Positions 28,337 to 37,003 of a stretch of 64,000 nt of DNA are shown here, piece after piece. Origin of the DNA: JBCDCB01 sp039182735 (GTDB lineage: Bacteria; Planctomycetota; Phycisphaerae; Phycisphaerales; UBA1924); contig JBCDCB010000003.1 of assembly GCA_039182735.1 (NCBI GenBank), forward strand, positions 104,017 to 168,016, written 5' to 3'. The notes beneath the pieces are model-generated. The model was given only the letters and a program-made list of their open reading frames with translations. It was not told the origin of the DNA and did no database searches. A program made the translations under genes and the position numbers. Position 1 is the stretch's first letter, and the number at the start of each line of letters is the position of its first letter.

Positions 28337-31300
28337 GTGCCCGAACCCCAGGCCCCCAACACCCGAAGACGCAAACGCTGGCGCGCCCTGCGCATCACGC
28401 TCTTGCTCTTCGTGCTGGTGGTCGTGAGCGTTGCGGGCGCAGTGCGCCTTCTGGCGCCGCGGTTCCTCGTGCTCCCGGCGATCGAGCACGCGCTGGGGTG
28501 CGACGCCGCCTCCGATCGCATCGAGGTCACGCCCAGCGGGACGTTTGTGCTGCACGACCTTTCGCTGCGCGCGCGCGGCGTGCCGGGGGACGCCGCCGAG
28601 TTCCTCTACGTGCAGGAAGCGCGCGTGGACCCCGCGTGGTACGCGCTACTCGTCGGGGGTTCGCCCGTCAGCCGCGTGGTGCTCAACGGCGTGCGCACGC
28701 GCATCAGCCACGGCGCGGACTCGACGATCAACCTCGCGAGCGTGAACCCCGCGATCAGTTCCGGCGGCGGGGGGGGCACGCTGCCGGTCGTCGAGATCAC
28801 TGCCGGCGCGATCGAGCTCGCCGAGCACGACGATCGCGGGCGCGTCACCATCCTCGAACGCATCCCGGTCCGCGGGCGACTCTGGACCGATACCGACGAC
28901 GTCGCCCGCGTGCGCTTCGAAGAACTGACCATCCGGACCACGACGGAGGATCTCCCCGACGATCGCACGCCCATCCTCATCGAGGGCTCCTTCGACCCCG
29001 AAGCCGACCGCGGCGAACTGCGCATCGATCGCCTCGAACTCGACCGCTGGGGCGATCGACGCGCGCCGGAACGCTTCGCCGACGTCTGGACGTGGATGGA
29101 TGTCTCCGGTGCCGTGGACGAGACCGTCTTTGAGTACGACCCGCGCGCCGGGGTCACCACGCGGCTGACGCTCGACAGCGTCTCGGTCAACATCCCCATC
29201 CCCGTCAGCGATGAGCGCGCCGCCACGCCCGACGGGCGCGAGCAAATCGTCCGAACCAATCAGGGCGCGCCCTTCGCGCTCATGGAAATGCGCGACGTCA
29301 GTGGCACGTTCATCGTCGGGACCACGGGCATCGACGCGAACCTCGCCGGCAGGGTCGAACGCGTCAACTGCGCCGTCACCTTCGACGCGCCCGATCCCAC
29401 GCTCGCGCAGGGGTACGTCGTGCGCATCGCGGCGAACGACGTCGAACTCACCGAAGACCCGCGCCTGCTGCCCTTCTCCCCTTCGTACGTGCGCCGCATC
29501 TTCGAGCGCTTCCAGAGCCCCACCGCGCGCGTCAACGGCTTCGTGGTGCTCACCGATCGCGGGCCCGACACGCCCGAAGGCCAGCGCCGCACGTCCGTCG
29601 AAGGACTGCTCCAGCTCACCGACGGACGCATCACCTATGAGCACTTCCGCTACCCGATCGACGCGGTCGCCGGCACCGTCGGGTTCGACGACGAGAAGAT
29701 CGAGCTCACCCTTTCCGGTCGCGGGACGCACGGCGGCGTGATGTTCGCCGAGGGCCTCATCTCGCCGCCCGGCGACGGCGCTGAGGTCGCGATCGACATC
29801 ACGCTCGACCGCGTTCCGATGGGTGAGCACATCCGCGCTGCGGTCCCCGCCGAGCGTTCGGGCATCTTCGATGCGCTCTTCGATGACGAGCGCTACGCGG
29901 CGCTGATCGCCGACGGTTTGCTGATCACCGAGGCGCACGCCGAAGTGCTCGAAGATCGCGCCTCGGAGCTGCGGAGTGCCGTCCGCCGAGCGGAGGCGCA
30001 AGACGAACCGGACGGAGCGCTGCTCGCGTCGCTCCGCACCGATCTGGATCGCGTGCGCGCGGAGCTCGAGGTCCCGGCCTTCGATCTGGGAGGGCTCGCC
30101 GCGGTGGACGTGCAGGTCCGACGCGCGTTCGGGCCCGACTCCCCCTTCACGCGTGACATGGTGGTGCGCTTCGATCGAGCGGGCATCATCCCGCAGCGTT
30201 TCCCGTACCCGCTGATCGCGGAAGACGTGCGTATCGAGATCGAAGCGGGGTTCGCGCGCGTGCCCAGTGCCACGCTGCGCGGGCTGACCGGCGCGGTGGG
30301 TTCGCTCGCCGCGCGCATCGACTGGGGCGGCGACGACGGCGCGTACCGCCCCAACATCGTGATCGACAACGCGAACGTCCCGGTGGACGAGTACCTCATC
30401 CGCGCGATTCCCGGCGATCGTGTCGGCGAGGGCGACGCGCCGCTCGCGTTCTCGCCGCGCACATTTCTGCTCGGGCTCAACCTCTCGGGCACCGTCGCCT
30501 GCTCGGCGCAGGTGCGCCCGCGTTTGCAAGAGGGCGACGAGACCCTGCGTGTCGAGATCGGGATCGACGGGCTCCGCGCCCGCCCGATGGGCAAGGGCAA
30601 CGGGCTCGAAATCGACGACATCGCCGGGCTCGTCACCGTCACCGATCGCGAGATCAAGACCCCCGGGCTCACCGGCACGTTGCAGGGGCAGCCCTTCGAC
30701 CTTGACCTTGTCGCCAAGCTGCGCACCGGCGAGTTCGGCGGACGCGTCCGCGTCACCCGGTACGACCTCGAAACACCGATCGAGGCCATCGTCGCGCTGC
30801 TCTCGCGCGAGCAGGGCGATGTCATCGGCACGCTGCGCGCCGAGCGCGAGCCGCGCGGCATCATCGACGCGCAGCTCGATCTCACCAACCGGGGCGACGG
30901 GATCGACTACGCCGTCCGCGCCGACAACTTCGAAGACCTCTCGCTCCGCATCGAGGACGAGCGACTCGCTGCCCGGGGCGCGAGCGGGGCGATCGACCTG
31001 ACGGAAGACGCGCTCACGTTCGATCGCTTCGGCGCGCGCGTGCGCTTCGGCGACCAGCCGCTTGGCGCTGTGCAGCTCGACGGTCGCTGGGCGATCGACG
31101 AGCGCGACGCCTCCGAGCTTCACGCGACGCTCTCGGGCGCGCGTTTCGAGTCGCCCGTCGTGCGCCGCGTCGTGCCGGCGAGGCTGCGCGACCCGATCGT
31201 GGCGTACGAACTCGCCGGGGCCTTCGACGCCTCGGGCACACTCACACGCGAGCGCGCACCGGCGCACGAAGAGCCGAACGAGCTGCGCTTTGTCGGCGAG

Positions 31301-32578
31301 CTGCGCCCGCACGAGCTCTCGCTCACGCGCAACGGTGTGCGCGCCGAGATGCACACGGTGCGCGGCGCGATCGGCGTGGACGGCGCGAGCGGGACCTTCG
31401 ACGACCTCGTCGCCGAGGGCGAGGGCTGGAACGCCCGCGTCAACGGGCGCTGGGCGGCGTCGGGCGGAACGCGACTCGATCTCGACCTCTCCTTCGAAGC
31501 CAGCGACAACGCGCAGGCGCCGCGCGCGTTCCTCCCCGTCACGATGCTCGATCGCCTCGAACGCGTCGGCTTCCGCTACGACGGCGCGATCTCTTCGCAG
31601 GATGCGCGTCTCTCGCTCGCGCGCACGCAGCCCGACCGGCCTTGGGACGTCGCCTTCACCGGCGACGTGCAGGGCTTCGGCATCGCGCTCGACACCGGGA
31701 TCCCGCTCGACATGATCGACGGTGTCGCGCGGATCGATTACCAATCCCGCCTCGGCGACCGCGGTGACCTCACCCTCGACGTCCGCGCCGGATCGCTCCG
31801 TGCCGCCGGCGTCACGCTTACCGATGGTTTCCTCGAACTGCACACCGATCCCGACACGGGTGCGCTCCGCGTCCCGACGATCGAGGCGCAGACGCACGGC
31901 GGGAGCGTCGCCGGTCGCGTGCTCATGTGGGACAGCGCACCCGCCCGCTACGAGGCGCGCCTCGAACTCGCGGGCATCGACTTCCAGCGCGCCCTCGCCG
32001 ACCTCAAGACCGCTGGCGACACGGAGCCCGTGCAGCGCGACGGTGTGCTCGCCGGCTCGCTCGACCTGCAGGGCGTCGTCGGATCCCCCGACGCGCTCGT
32101 CGGGCGCGGCGTCTTCGAAGTCAAGGGCACCAATATCCTCTACCTCGACAAGGTCCTGCCCGCGATCCAGCTCTCGAACTTGCAACTGCCGGGCGGCAGC
32201 GCCATCCACCGCGCCGCCGCCGAACTGCACGCGATCGGGCGCACGCTCCACGTCTCGGACCTGACCGCGTCGGCGACGGGTCTCTCGATCGTGGGCGAGG
32301 GCACGATCGGGCTGCCGGATCTCGAACTCGACCTGCGTGTGAACTCGCGGAGCGATCGGCGCGTGCCTATCCTCACGCCACTGATCGAGGGCGTCCGCGA
32401 CGAGTTCATCACGACGCATGTCACCGGCACGCTCCGCGATCCACGTTTCCGTTACCAACAGCTCAAGAACACACGACGTCTGTTCGGCCCCTTCTTCGCC
32501 GAACGCGATGACGCCGAGACCGATGACGATTCGGAAGGCGCGCTCGCCGACGTCCAAGACAACGAAAGCAGCCAATGA
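28337..32578 (+). CDS. Second giant AsmA-like envelope protein (1413 residues)
   Basis: After a short basic N-terminus there is one transmembrane segment (about residues 18-40, ALRITLLLFVLVVVSVAGAV). More than 1,300 residues of beta-rich, repetitive sequence follow. Near the C-terminus, DLQGVVGSPDALVGRGVFEV and KVLPAIQLSNLQLPGG with ATGLSIVGEGTIGLPDLELD match the AsmA-like C-terminal plan. It is probably an inner-membrane-anchored periplasmic lipid-transfer protein. The GTG at 28337 is chosen because AAGGA precedes it and because upstream in-frame sequence is the tRNA gene. The stop overlaps the next gene (ATGA at 32575). It shares architecture rather than obvious close sequence with the protein at 8635. 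Confidence 0.72.
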   Translation: MPEPQAPNTRRRKRWRALRITLLLFVLVVVSVAGAVRLLAPRFLVLPAIEHALGCDAASDRIEVTPSGTFVLHDLSLRARGVPGDAAEFLYVQEARVDPAWYALLVGGSPVSRVVLNGVRTRISHGADSTINLASVNPAISSGGGGGTLPVVEITAGAIELAEHDDRGRVTILERIPVRGRLWTDTDDVARVRFEELTIRTTTEDLPDDRTPILIEGSFDPEADRGELRIDRLELDRWGDRRAPERFADVWTWMDVSGAVDETVFEYDPRAGVTTRLTLDSVSVNIPIPVSDERAATPDGREQIVRTNQGAPFALMEMRDVSGTFIVGTTGIDANLAGRVERVNCAVTFDAPDPTLAQGYVVRIAANDVELTEDPRLLPFSPSYVRRIFERFQSPTARVNGFVVLTDRGPDTPEGQRRTSVEGLLQLTDGRITYEHFRYPIDAVAGTVGFDDEKIELTLSGRGTHGGVMFAEGLISPPGDGAEVAIDITLDRVPMGEHIRAAVPAERSGIFDALFDDERYAALIADGLLITEAHAEVLEDRASELRSAVRRAEAQDEPDGALLASLRTDLDRVRAELEVPAFDLGGLAAVDVQVRRAFGPDSPFTRDMVVRFDRAGIIPQRFPYPLIAEDVRIEIEAGFARVPSATLRGLTGAVGSLAARIDWGGDDGAYRPNIVIDNANVPVDEYLIRAIPGDRVGEGDAPLAFSPRTFLLGLNLSGTVACSAQVRPRLQEGDETLRVEIGIDGLRARPMGKGNGLEIDDIAGLVTVTDREIKTPGLTGTLQGQPFDLDLVAKLRTGEFGGRVRVTRYDLETPIEAIVALLSREQGDVIGTLRAEREPRGIIDAQLDLTNRGDGIDYAVRADNFEDLSLRIEDERLAARGASGAIDLTEDALTFDRFGARVRFGDQPLGAVQLDGRWAIDERDASELHATLSGARFESPVVRRVVPARLRDPIVAYELAGAFDASGTLTRERAPAHEEPNELRFVGELRPHELSLTRNGVRAEMHTVRGAIGVDGASGTFDDLVAEGEGWNARVNGRWAASGGTRLDLDLSFEASDNAQAPRAFLPVTMLDRLERVGFRYDGAISSQDARLSLARTQPDRPWDVAFTGDVQGFGIALDTGIPLDMIDGVARIDYQSRLGDRGDLTLDVRAGSLRAAGVTLTDGFLELHTDPDTGALRVPTIEAQTHGGSVAGRVLMWDSAPARYEARLELAGIDFQRALADLKTAGDTEPVQRDGVLAGSLDLQGVVGSPDALVGRGVFEVKGTNILYLDKVLPAIQLSNLQLPGGSAIHRAAAELHAIGRTLHVSDLTASATGLSIVGEGTIGLPDLELDLRVNSRSDRRVPILTPLIEGVRDEFITTHVTGTLRDPRFRYQQLKNTRRLFGPFFAERDDAETDDDSEGALADVQDNESSQ

Positions 32579-33738
32579 CAAACCTCCAGGAAGGCGACCT
32601 CCAGACCGGCGGGCGCGGGCTCGGCCCGGGCGACACCGGGCAGCCGGTCGGTCGGCCCCCCAGCCCCGCGCCGGGCACCCGCGTCGTCGATGACCCGGCA
32701 TTCAAAGCCAAGCTCGACGAACTGCTCACCGAGTGCGGCGCGAACCTTGACACCACCGAGGGGCGCCTCGTCCGCGAGCAGGTCACCACCTCGCTCAAGC
32801 TCATCACCGACGAACGCGACGTCGGCGAACTCAAGCTTCTCACCGCCGCCTTCAAGGAAATGCGCTACGCCTACAGCGTTTTCGCGCAGCATCAGGAGCC
32901 GCACAAGATCTCGATCTTCGGCTCCGCACGCACGCCCGAAGAGCACCCGGATTACCAGGCCGCCGTCGAGTTCTCGCGTAAGATCGCCCAGCGCGGGTGG
33001 CTCTCGATCACCGGCGCGGGCGACGGCATCATGAAGGCGGGGCACGAGGGGCCGGGCGCCGAGCAGTCCTTCGGGCTCGCCATCCGCCTGCCCTTCGAGA
33101 CCTCGGCCAACACCGTGATCGCCGGCGACACCAAGCTCATCACCTTCAAGTACTTCTTCACCCGCAAGCTCATGTTCCTGAGCCACAGCGAAGCCGTCGC
33201 CGTCTTCCCGGGCGGGTTCGGAACGCAGGACGAGATCTTCGAAGCGCTGACCCTCATCCAGACGGGCAAAGGACAGATGGTCCCGATCGTGCTCGTCGAG
33301 CACGAGGGCGGCACCTACTGGAAGCACTGGGACAACTACGTCCGCTACTCGCTGCTCGACAACGGGCTGATCAGCCCGGAAGACCTCGACCTCTTCCACA
33401 TCACGCAGAACATCGACGAGGCCGTGGACCACGTCTGCCAGTTCTACCGCAACTACCACTCGTCGCGGTACGTGCAGAACGACCTGGTCATCCGCCTCAA
33501 CAAGCCGCTGCGCAAGCACGACGTCGATCGCCTCAACAGCGAGTTCAGCAAGCTCGTCAAGACCGGGCGCATCGAGCAACGCGGGCCCTACGACATCGAG
33601 GACGAGCACCTCGACCTGCCGCGCATCGCGTTCACGCACACCAAGCACAACTTCGGGCTCGTGCGCCGGCTGATCGATCGCATCAACGAGTTCGACCCGA
33701 TCGACTCGCCCGAGAGCGATGCCGACGCCTTCGCATAA
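32575..33738 (+). CDS. LOG-family (TIGR00730-like) Rossmann-fold protein
   Basis: The 387-residue protein carries the lysine-decarboxylase-like LOG fold: FGSARTP (about 118-124), SITGAGDGIMKAGHEG (about 143-158) and the signature PGGFGTQDE (about 212-220). LOG proteins are cytokinin-type nucleoside 5'-monophosphate phosphoribohydrolases, and bacterial members cleave nucleotides such as AMP or PpnN substrates. Its long N- and C-terminal extensions put it in the larger PpnN-like class rather than the 190-residue LOG class. Translation is coupled to the AsmA-like gene upstream (ATGA). Substrate is not known. Confidence 0.85.
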   Translation: MTNLQEGDLQTGGRGLGPGDTGQPVGRPPSPAPGTRVVDDPAFKAKLDELLTECGANLDTTEGRLVREQVTTSLKLITDERDVGELKLLTAAFKEMRYAYSVFAQHQEPHKISIFGSARTPEEHPDYQAAVEFSRKIAQRGWLSITGAGDGIMKAGHEGPGAEQSFGLAIRLPFETSANTVIAGDTKLITFKYFFTRKLMFLSHSEAVAVFPGGFGTQDEIFEALTLIQTGKGQMVPIVLVEHEGGTYWKHWDNYVRYSLLDNGLISPEDLDLFHITQNIDEAVDHVCQFYRNYHSSRYVQNDLVIRLNKPLRKHDVDRLNSEFSKLVKTGRIEQRGPYDIEDEHLDLPRIAFTHTKHNFGLVRRLIDRINEFDPIDSPESDADAFA

Positions 33739-34558
33739 AACCCTCGCGGCGCTCCTCGCGTGCGCACTGCTCGGCGCCTGCGCGGGCGATAGAGCCGGCA
33801 CGGAAGCGGACCCGCTCCTCGCGCCGCCAACCGTTGAAGCCCCGCCCCCCGAGGCCCCCGAGCCCGTCGTCAACCGTCAGCTCGGCGGCGTCGAGACGCA
33901 CTGGTGGGTGATCGAGGACCGCGGCGACGCGCTGGCGAACATCTTTGAGCAGGTCGGCGCACAGCCGGCGCCGATGCCCGTCGAGGTGCGCGAGCGCTGG
34001 GACGACGCGGGCCTGCGCGCGCTCACGCTCCGCGCCGATCGACTCAACGCGCTCCGCGTCGCCGGCGTCGAGCGCAGCGCGCCCAAGCGGCGCTGGCTCG
34101 GCGCAACGGCGCAGTGGGACGAGATCGCGCGCGGGCGCCGGATCCCGGGCGGCGTCCGCATCGCCGGGGAATCCAGCGGCATCCTGCGCCTGCTCGGTCG
34201 CGCGTGGACCACGCTCGCGCCGGAAGGTCGGCGCATCCGCGCCGACTTTGTTCCGCAGATCCAGCCGCGCTCGCTCGATCTCGCGGAGTTCGACGCGCCC
34301 GGGCTCACGCCGACGCAGTTGCAGGGACCGCTGCTGCGCGACCTGCTGTGGTCGGTGGAGCTGGCACCGGGCGAGATGCTGGTCATCCTCGGGGCGCTCC
34401 CGGGCGACGCCGACCGCTCCCGTGCGCTCGGCCCCAGCGCGCCCGGCGCGCCGAGGGTGGGCGAACTGCTCCTCGCGGCCAGCGCGTCCGAACGCGGGGG
34501 CCCGCCCGTCCGATCGATCGTCGCGATCGTTCCACGACTCGCCGAGCGCGATCGCTGA
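33719..34558 (+). CDS. Lipoprotein of unknown function
   Basis: This 279-residue product has a lipoprotein signal (MPTPSHKTLAALLACALLGAC, lipobox LGAC, Cys21). A Pro-rich linker follows (PPTVEAPPPEAPEPV), then a globular part with no known domain. A conserved-looking ETHWWVIED segment begins the folded region near residue 60. Its start overlaps the LOG gene end by 20 bp, so it belongs to the AsmA-LOG unit. The convergent SpoIID-like gene ends 6 bp after its stop. Confidence 0.7.
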   Translation: MPTPSHKTLAALLACALLGACAGDRAGTEADPLLAPPTVEAPPPEAPEPVVNRQLGGVETHWWVIEDRGDALANIFEQVGAQPAPMPVEVRERWDDAGLRALTLRADRLNALRVAGVERSAPKRRWLGATAQWDEIARGRRIPGGVRIAGESSGILRLLGRAWTTLAPEGRRIRADFVPQIQPRSLDLAEFDAPGLTPTQLQGPLLRDLLWSVELAPGEMLVILGALPGDADRSRALGPSAPGAPRVGELLLAASASERGGPPVRSIVAIVPRLAERDR

Positions 34559-34564
34559 GCGCCG

Positions 34565-35971
34565 TCAGTACACCCGCTCGATCTCGGCGCCGGGGTAGTA
34601 GTGCGCGAGGATGTCGTACGCGTCGATGCCCATCTCGCTCATTCCCTGCGCGCCGTACTGGCACATCCCCACACCGTGCCCGAACCCGCGCCCGCGGAGC
34701 ATCACGTCGCGCCCGCGCACCTCGATGTCGAGATCGCCCGAGTTCACACGCGTGTCACGGGTGATGTTCTTCAAGCCGCGCACGCCGGTGTTGCATGCCA
34801 CGCGGAGCGACTCGGGCGAGAGTTCGAACGAACGCCCGGCGTCGTCGGTCACGCGGTACCGCGACGGGCGGTCGTGCGCGTTCCGCTCGATCACCTCGAC
34901 CGACGCGACTCGCTTGATGTTCCGAACATCGTGCTCGCGTGCGCGCCCCCACGCGCGGATCCGCCGGCTCAGCGCATCGCGTGGGCGCGTCACCTCCCAG
35001 CGGAAGAGCGGGCTCGCGGCGCAGCAGTCAACGCGCGGGCTCGTCTGGATCGGGCCGGCCCGGTTGTAGGCGAACTCGCCGTCGCATCGCCACGTCTCGC
35101 ACGCCGACGCGCTCCGCCCGCCGCACGTCGAGGAGTAGTACGTCCGCAGCACACCGCCATCCCACGTGAGTGCGAGCCCGGCGGTGTCGTGCACCGCGCG
35201 CAGCGCGGTGGGGTTGTTCGAGAGCCCGGCGTACACCTGGTCCGCGGTCGTCGAGGCCACGTCGAAGTGGATGCCCAGCCGCTGCCGGCGTGCCTGCTCG
35301 TGCAGCGCGTACGAGCGCGCCGCGATCGCCTGTGCGCGGAACGCCGTCAGCGACCACCCGCCGAAGAGTTCCTTGCTGATCACGCCGGCGACGTAAGTCT
35401 CCATCGGGACGTGCTCGACCACGTCGAAGACGCCCTCGCTCACGCGCGGCCTCGCGTGTAGCACCACCCTGCCCGCCAGCGGCGTGCCGTCGAGCACGAT
35501 CGGATCTTCATACGACGACGAGCCATCGATGTCGGCGATCGTCAGCGTGCGCGTGCGCGCGTCCCCGCCGACCAGGCGCACGCGGCCATCGCTCGAGCGC
35601 ACGCGCCAGCCGACCGACCCGCGTTCGATGGTGAGAGGTGTCGAGTACGCCGACCCGTCGAGCAGCACCGCGACCGGCGCCGTGATCGAGACGCTCGTCG
35701 CGTCGCGCTCGAGTCGCACGCGGATATCCGGCTCGCCCTCGAGCCGCGGCGGCACACGCCACGCCGATTCATCCACCAACGCCGGGGCGCTCGGCGCCGG
35801 AGTCCCGGTGCTCCTGGAAGACTGGCACGACGTCGCGAGCAGCCCCGCGCCGCCGATCAGGGCGAACGCGAGCAGCACGCCCGCCGCCCGATGCCGACGC
35901 GCGGAGATCGCCGCGCTCCGTCCGACGCGGTAGGGGAGCGGCCTGACGGTGTTCGGCGTGCGATCGCTCAC
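34565..35971 (-). CDS. SpoIID/LytB domain protein
   Basis: The 468-residue protein has an N-terminal membrane or lipoprotein signal (AAGVLLAFALIGGAGLLATSC). The SpoIID/LytB domain spans roughly residues 170-465: VPMETYVAGVISKEL, AFRAQAIAARSYAL, TYYSSTCGGRSAS and the C-terminal GFGHGVGMCQYGAQGMS. SpoIID is the peptidoglycan transglycosylase of Bacillus sporulation; homologues are widespread in non-sporulating bacteria, including planctomycetes and cyanobacteria, and act on the wall. The GTG at 35971 is preferred; a further GTG at 36040 would overlap the upstream gene. A lytic function is inferred from family only. Confidence 0.85.
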   Translation of the reverse strand: MSDRTPNTVRPLPYRVGRSAAISARRHRAAGVLLAFALIGGAGLLATSCQSSRSTGTPAPSAPALVDESAWRVPPRLEGEPDIRVRLERDATSVSITAPVAVLLDGSAYSTPLTIERGSVGWRVRSSDGRVRLVGGDARTRTLTIADIDGSSSYEDPIVLDGTPLAGRVVLHARPRVSEGVFDVVEHVPMETYVAGVISKELFGGWSLTAFRAQAIAARSYALHEQARRQRLGIHFDVASTTADQVYAGLSNNPTALRAVHDTAGLALTWDGGVLRTYYSSTCGGRSASACETWRCDGEFAYNRAGPIQTSPRVDCCAASPLFRWEVTRPRDALSRRIRAWGRAREHDVRNIKRVASVEVIERNAHDRPSRYRVTDDAGRSFELSPESLRVACNTGVRGLKNITRDTRVNSGDLDIEVRGRDVMLRGRGFGHGVGMCQYGAQGMSEMGIDAYDILAHYYPGAEIERVY

Positions 35972-36023
35972 GCACGCATCATCGACGCTCGGAGGACCCG
36001 GCGTCCACAGGGCCCTTCGCGGC

Positions 36024-36959
36024 TCAGAATTCGAGCTCACGCAGCGTCAGGTTGTTCTCGACCAGCTTGATCTTCACTTCGTCGAGCGACGTCGCGCCGA
36101 AGTTTTTTACGCCCATGAGTTCGGCTTCCGTCCGCGCCGCGAGGTCGCCCAGCGTGTGGATACCCAGCAGCTGCAGCGCCTTGCGCGCCCGCACCGAGAG
36201 CCCGAGGTCCGCCACCGACTTGTTCAGCACCGCGTCGTTCGTGCCGGCCCCGCGCAGCGACTCGGTCAGCTGCTGGCGGCGCTTGCGGTGGTGCTCGTCG
36301 AGGCCCTGCCCGAGGCGCAGCCCCTTGGTCGCGAGCATTTCCTTGATCTCGTTGAGCGACGCCTCGCCGAAGTTCTTGTAGCCCATCAGTTCCGCCTCGG
36401 TCACCCGCAGCAGGTCGCCCAGCGTGCGGATGTTCATCTTCTTGAGGCAGTTGCGGGCGCGGACGCTGAGTTCGAAGTCCGTGACCGGGGTGTCCATCAG
36501 CGCGTTGCGCTTGGCGAGGTCGCGGTCGTGCTCCTCGTCCACCATCATGTCCTTCGAAGCCTGCACGTCTTTCATGAACAGCTTGGCGCGAGGGTGGTTC
36601 GGCGCGGTCTCGAGCACCTGGCGCAGCGACTTCTCCGACGCCACGTAGTTGCCCGAGTCCTCATACAGGATGGCCAGGTTCATCAGCGCGTTGATGTGCG
36701 CCGGCTTGCGTTCCACGCACCGCTCGTACAGCGCGATCGCTTCCTCTTCTTCGCCCAGCAGGTCGAGCTCGTACGCGAGACGGAAAAGGGCCTCGGCGTG
36801 ACCGGGGTCCGCGGTGACCGCCTTGCGCAGCTCTTCCGCCGCCGCGACCCGATCGCCCGCGCTGATGCAGGTGTTGGCCGTCGTCAGGTGCTGCTCGGCG
36901 AGCTCGGTGTCGCCGGTGATATCGTCGCCGCCGATCATCACGTCGAGTGGATCGTTCAT
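36024..36959 (-). CDS. TPR protein with two RNA polymerase alpha-CTD-like domains
   Basis: The 311-residue protein combines TPR helices (about residues 20-130; AYELDLLGEEEEAIALYERC and INALMNLAILYEDSG are clear units) with two tandem domains similar to the RNA polymerase alpha C-terminal domain. The first (about 155-220) contains FELSVRARNCLKKMNIRTLG with GYKNFGEASLNEIKEML. The second (about 240-311) contains LGLSVRARKALQLLGIHTLG with GVKNFGATSLDEVKIKL. Alpha-CTD binds UP-element DNA and transcription factors through helix-hairpin-helix surfaces. No alpha N-terminal domain is present, so this is not rpoA. Such proteins are known from planctomycetes, with unknown function. The ATG at 36959 is 45 bp from the MATE gene stop. 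Confidence 0.9.
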   Translation of the reverse strand: MNDPLDVMIGGDDITGDTELAEQHLTTANTCISAGDRVAAAEELRKAVTADPGHAEALFRLAYELDLLGEEEEAIALYERCVERKPAHINALMNLAILYEDSGNYVASEKSLRQVLETAPNHPRAKLFMKDVQASKDMMVDEEHDRDLAKRNALMDTPVTDFELSVRARNCLKKMNIRTLGDLLRVTEAELMGYKNFGEASLNEIKEMLATKGLRLGQGLDEHHRKRRQQLTESLRGAGTNDAVLNKSVADLGLSVRARKALQLLGIHTLGDLAARTEAELMGVKNFGATSLDEVKIKLVENNLTLRELEF

Positions 36960-37003
36960 CCGCCGCTGCTCCGATTGCTGGGTGTCTTGGACAGGAGGGA
37001 AGG

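Noticed and set aside
28646..32701. 1351-codon leftward ORF
   Set aside because: Antisense shadow of the second AsmA-like gene; no start site and no domain.
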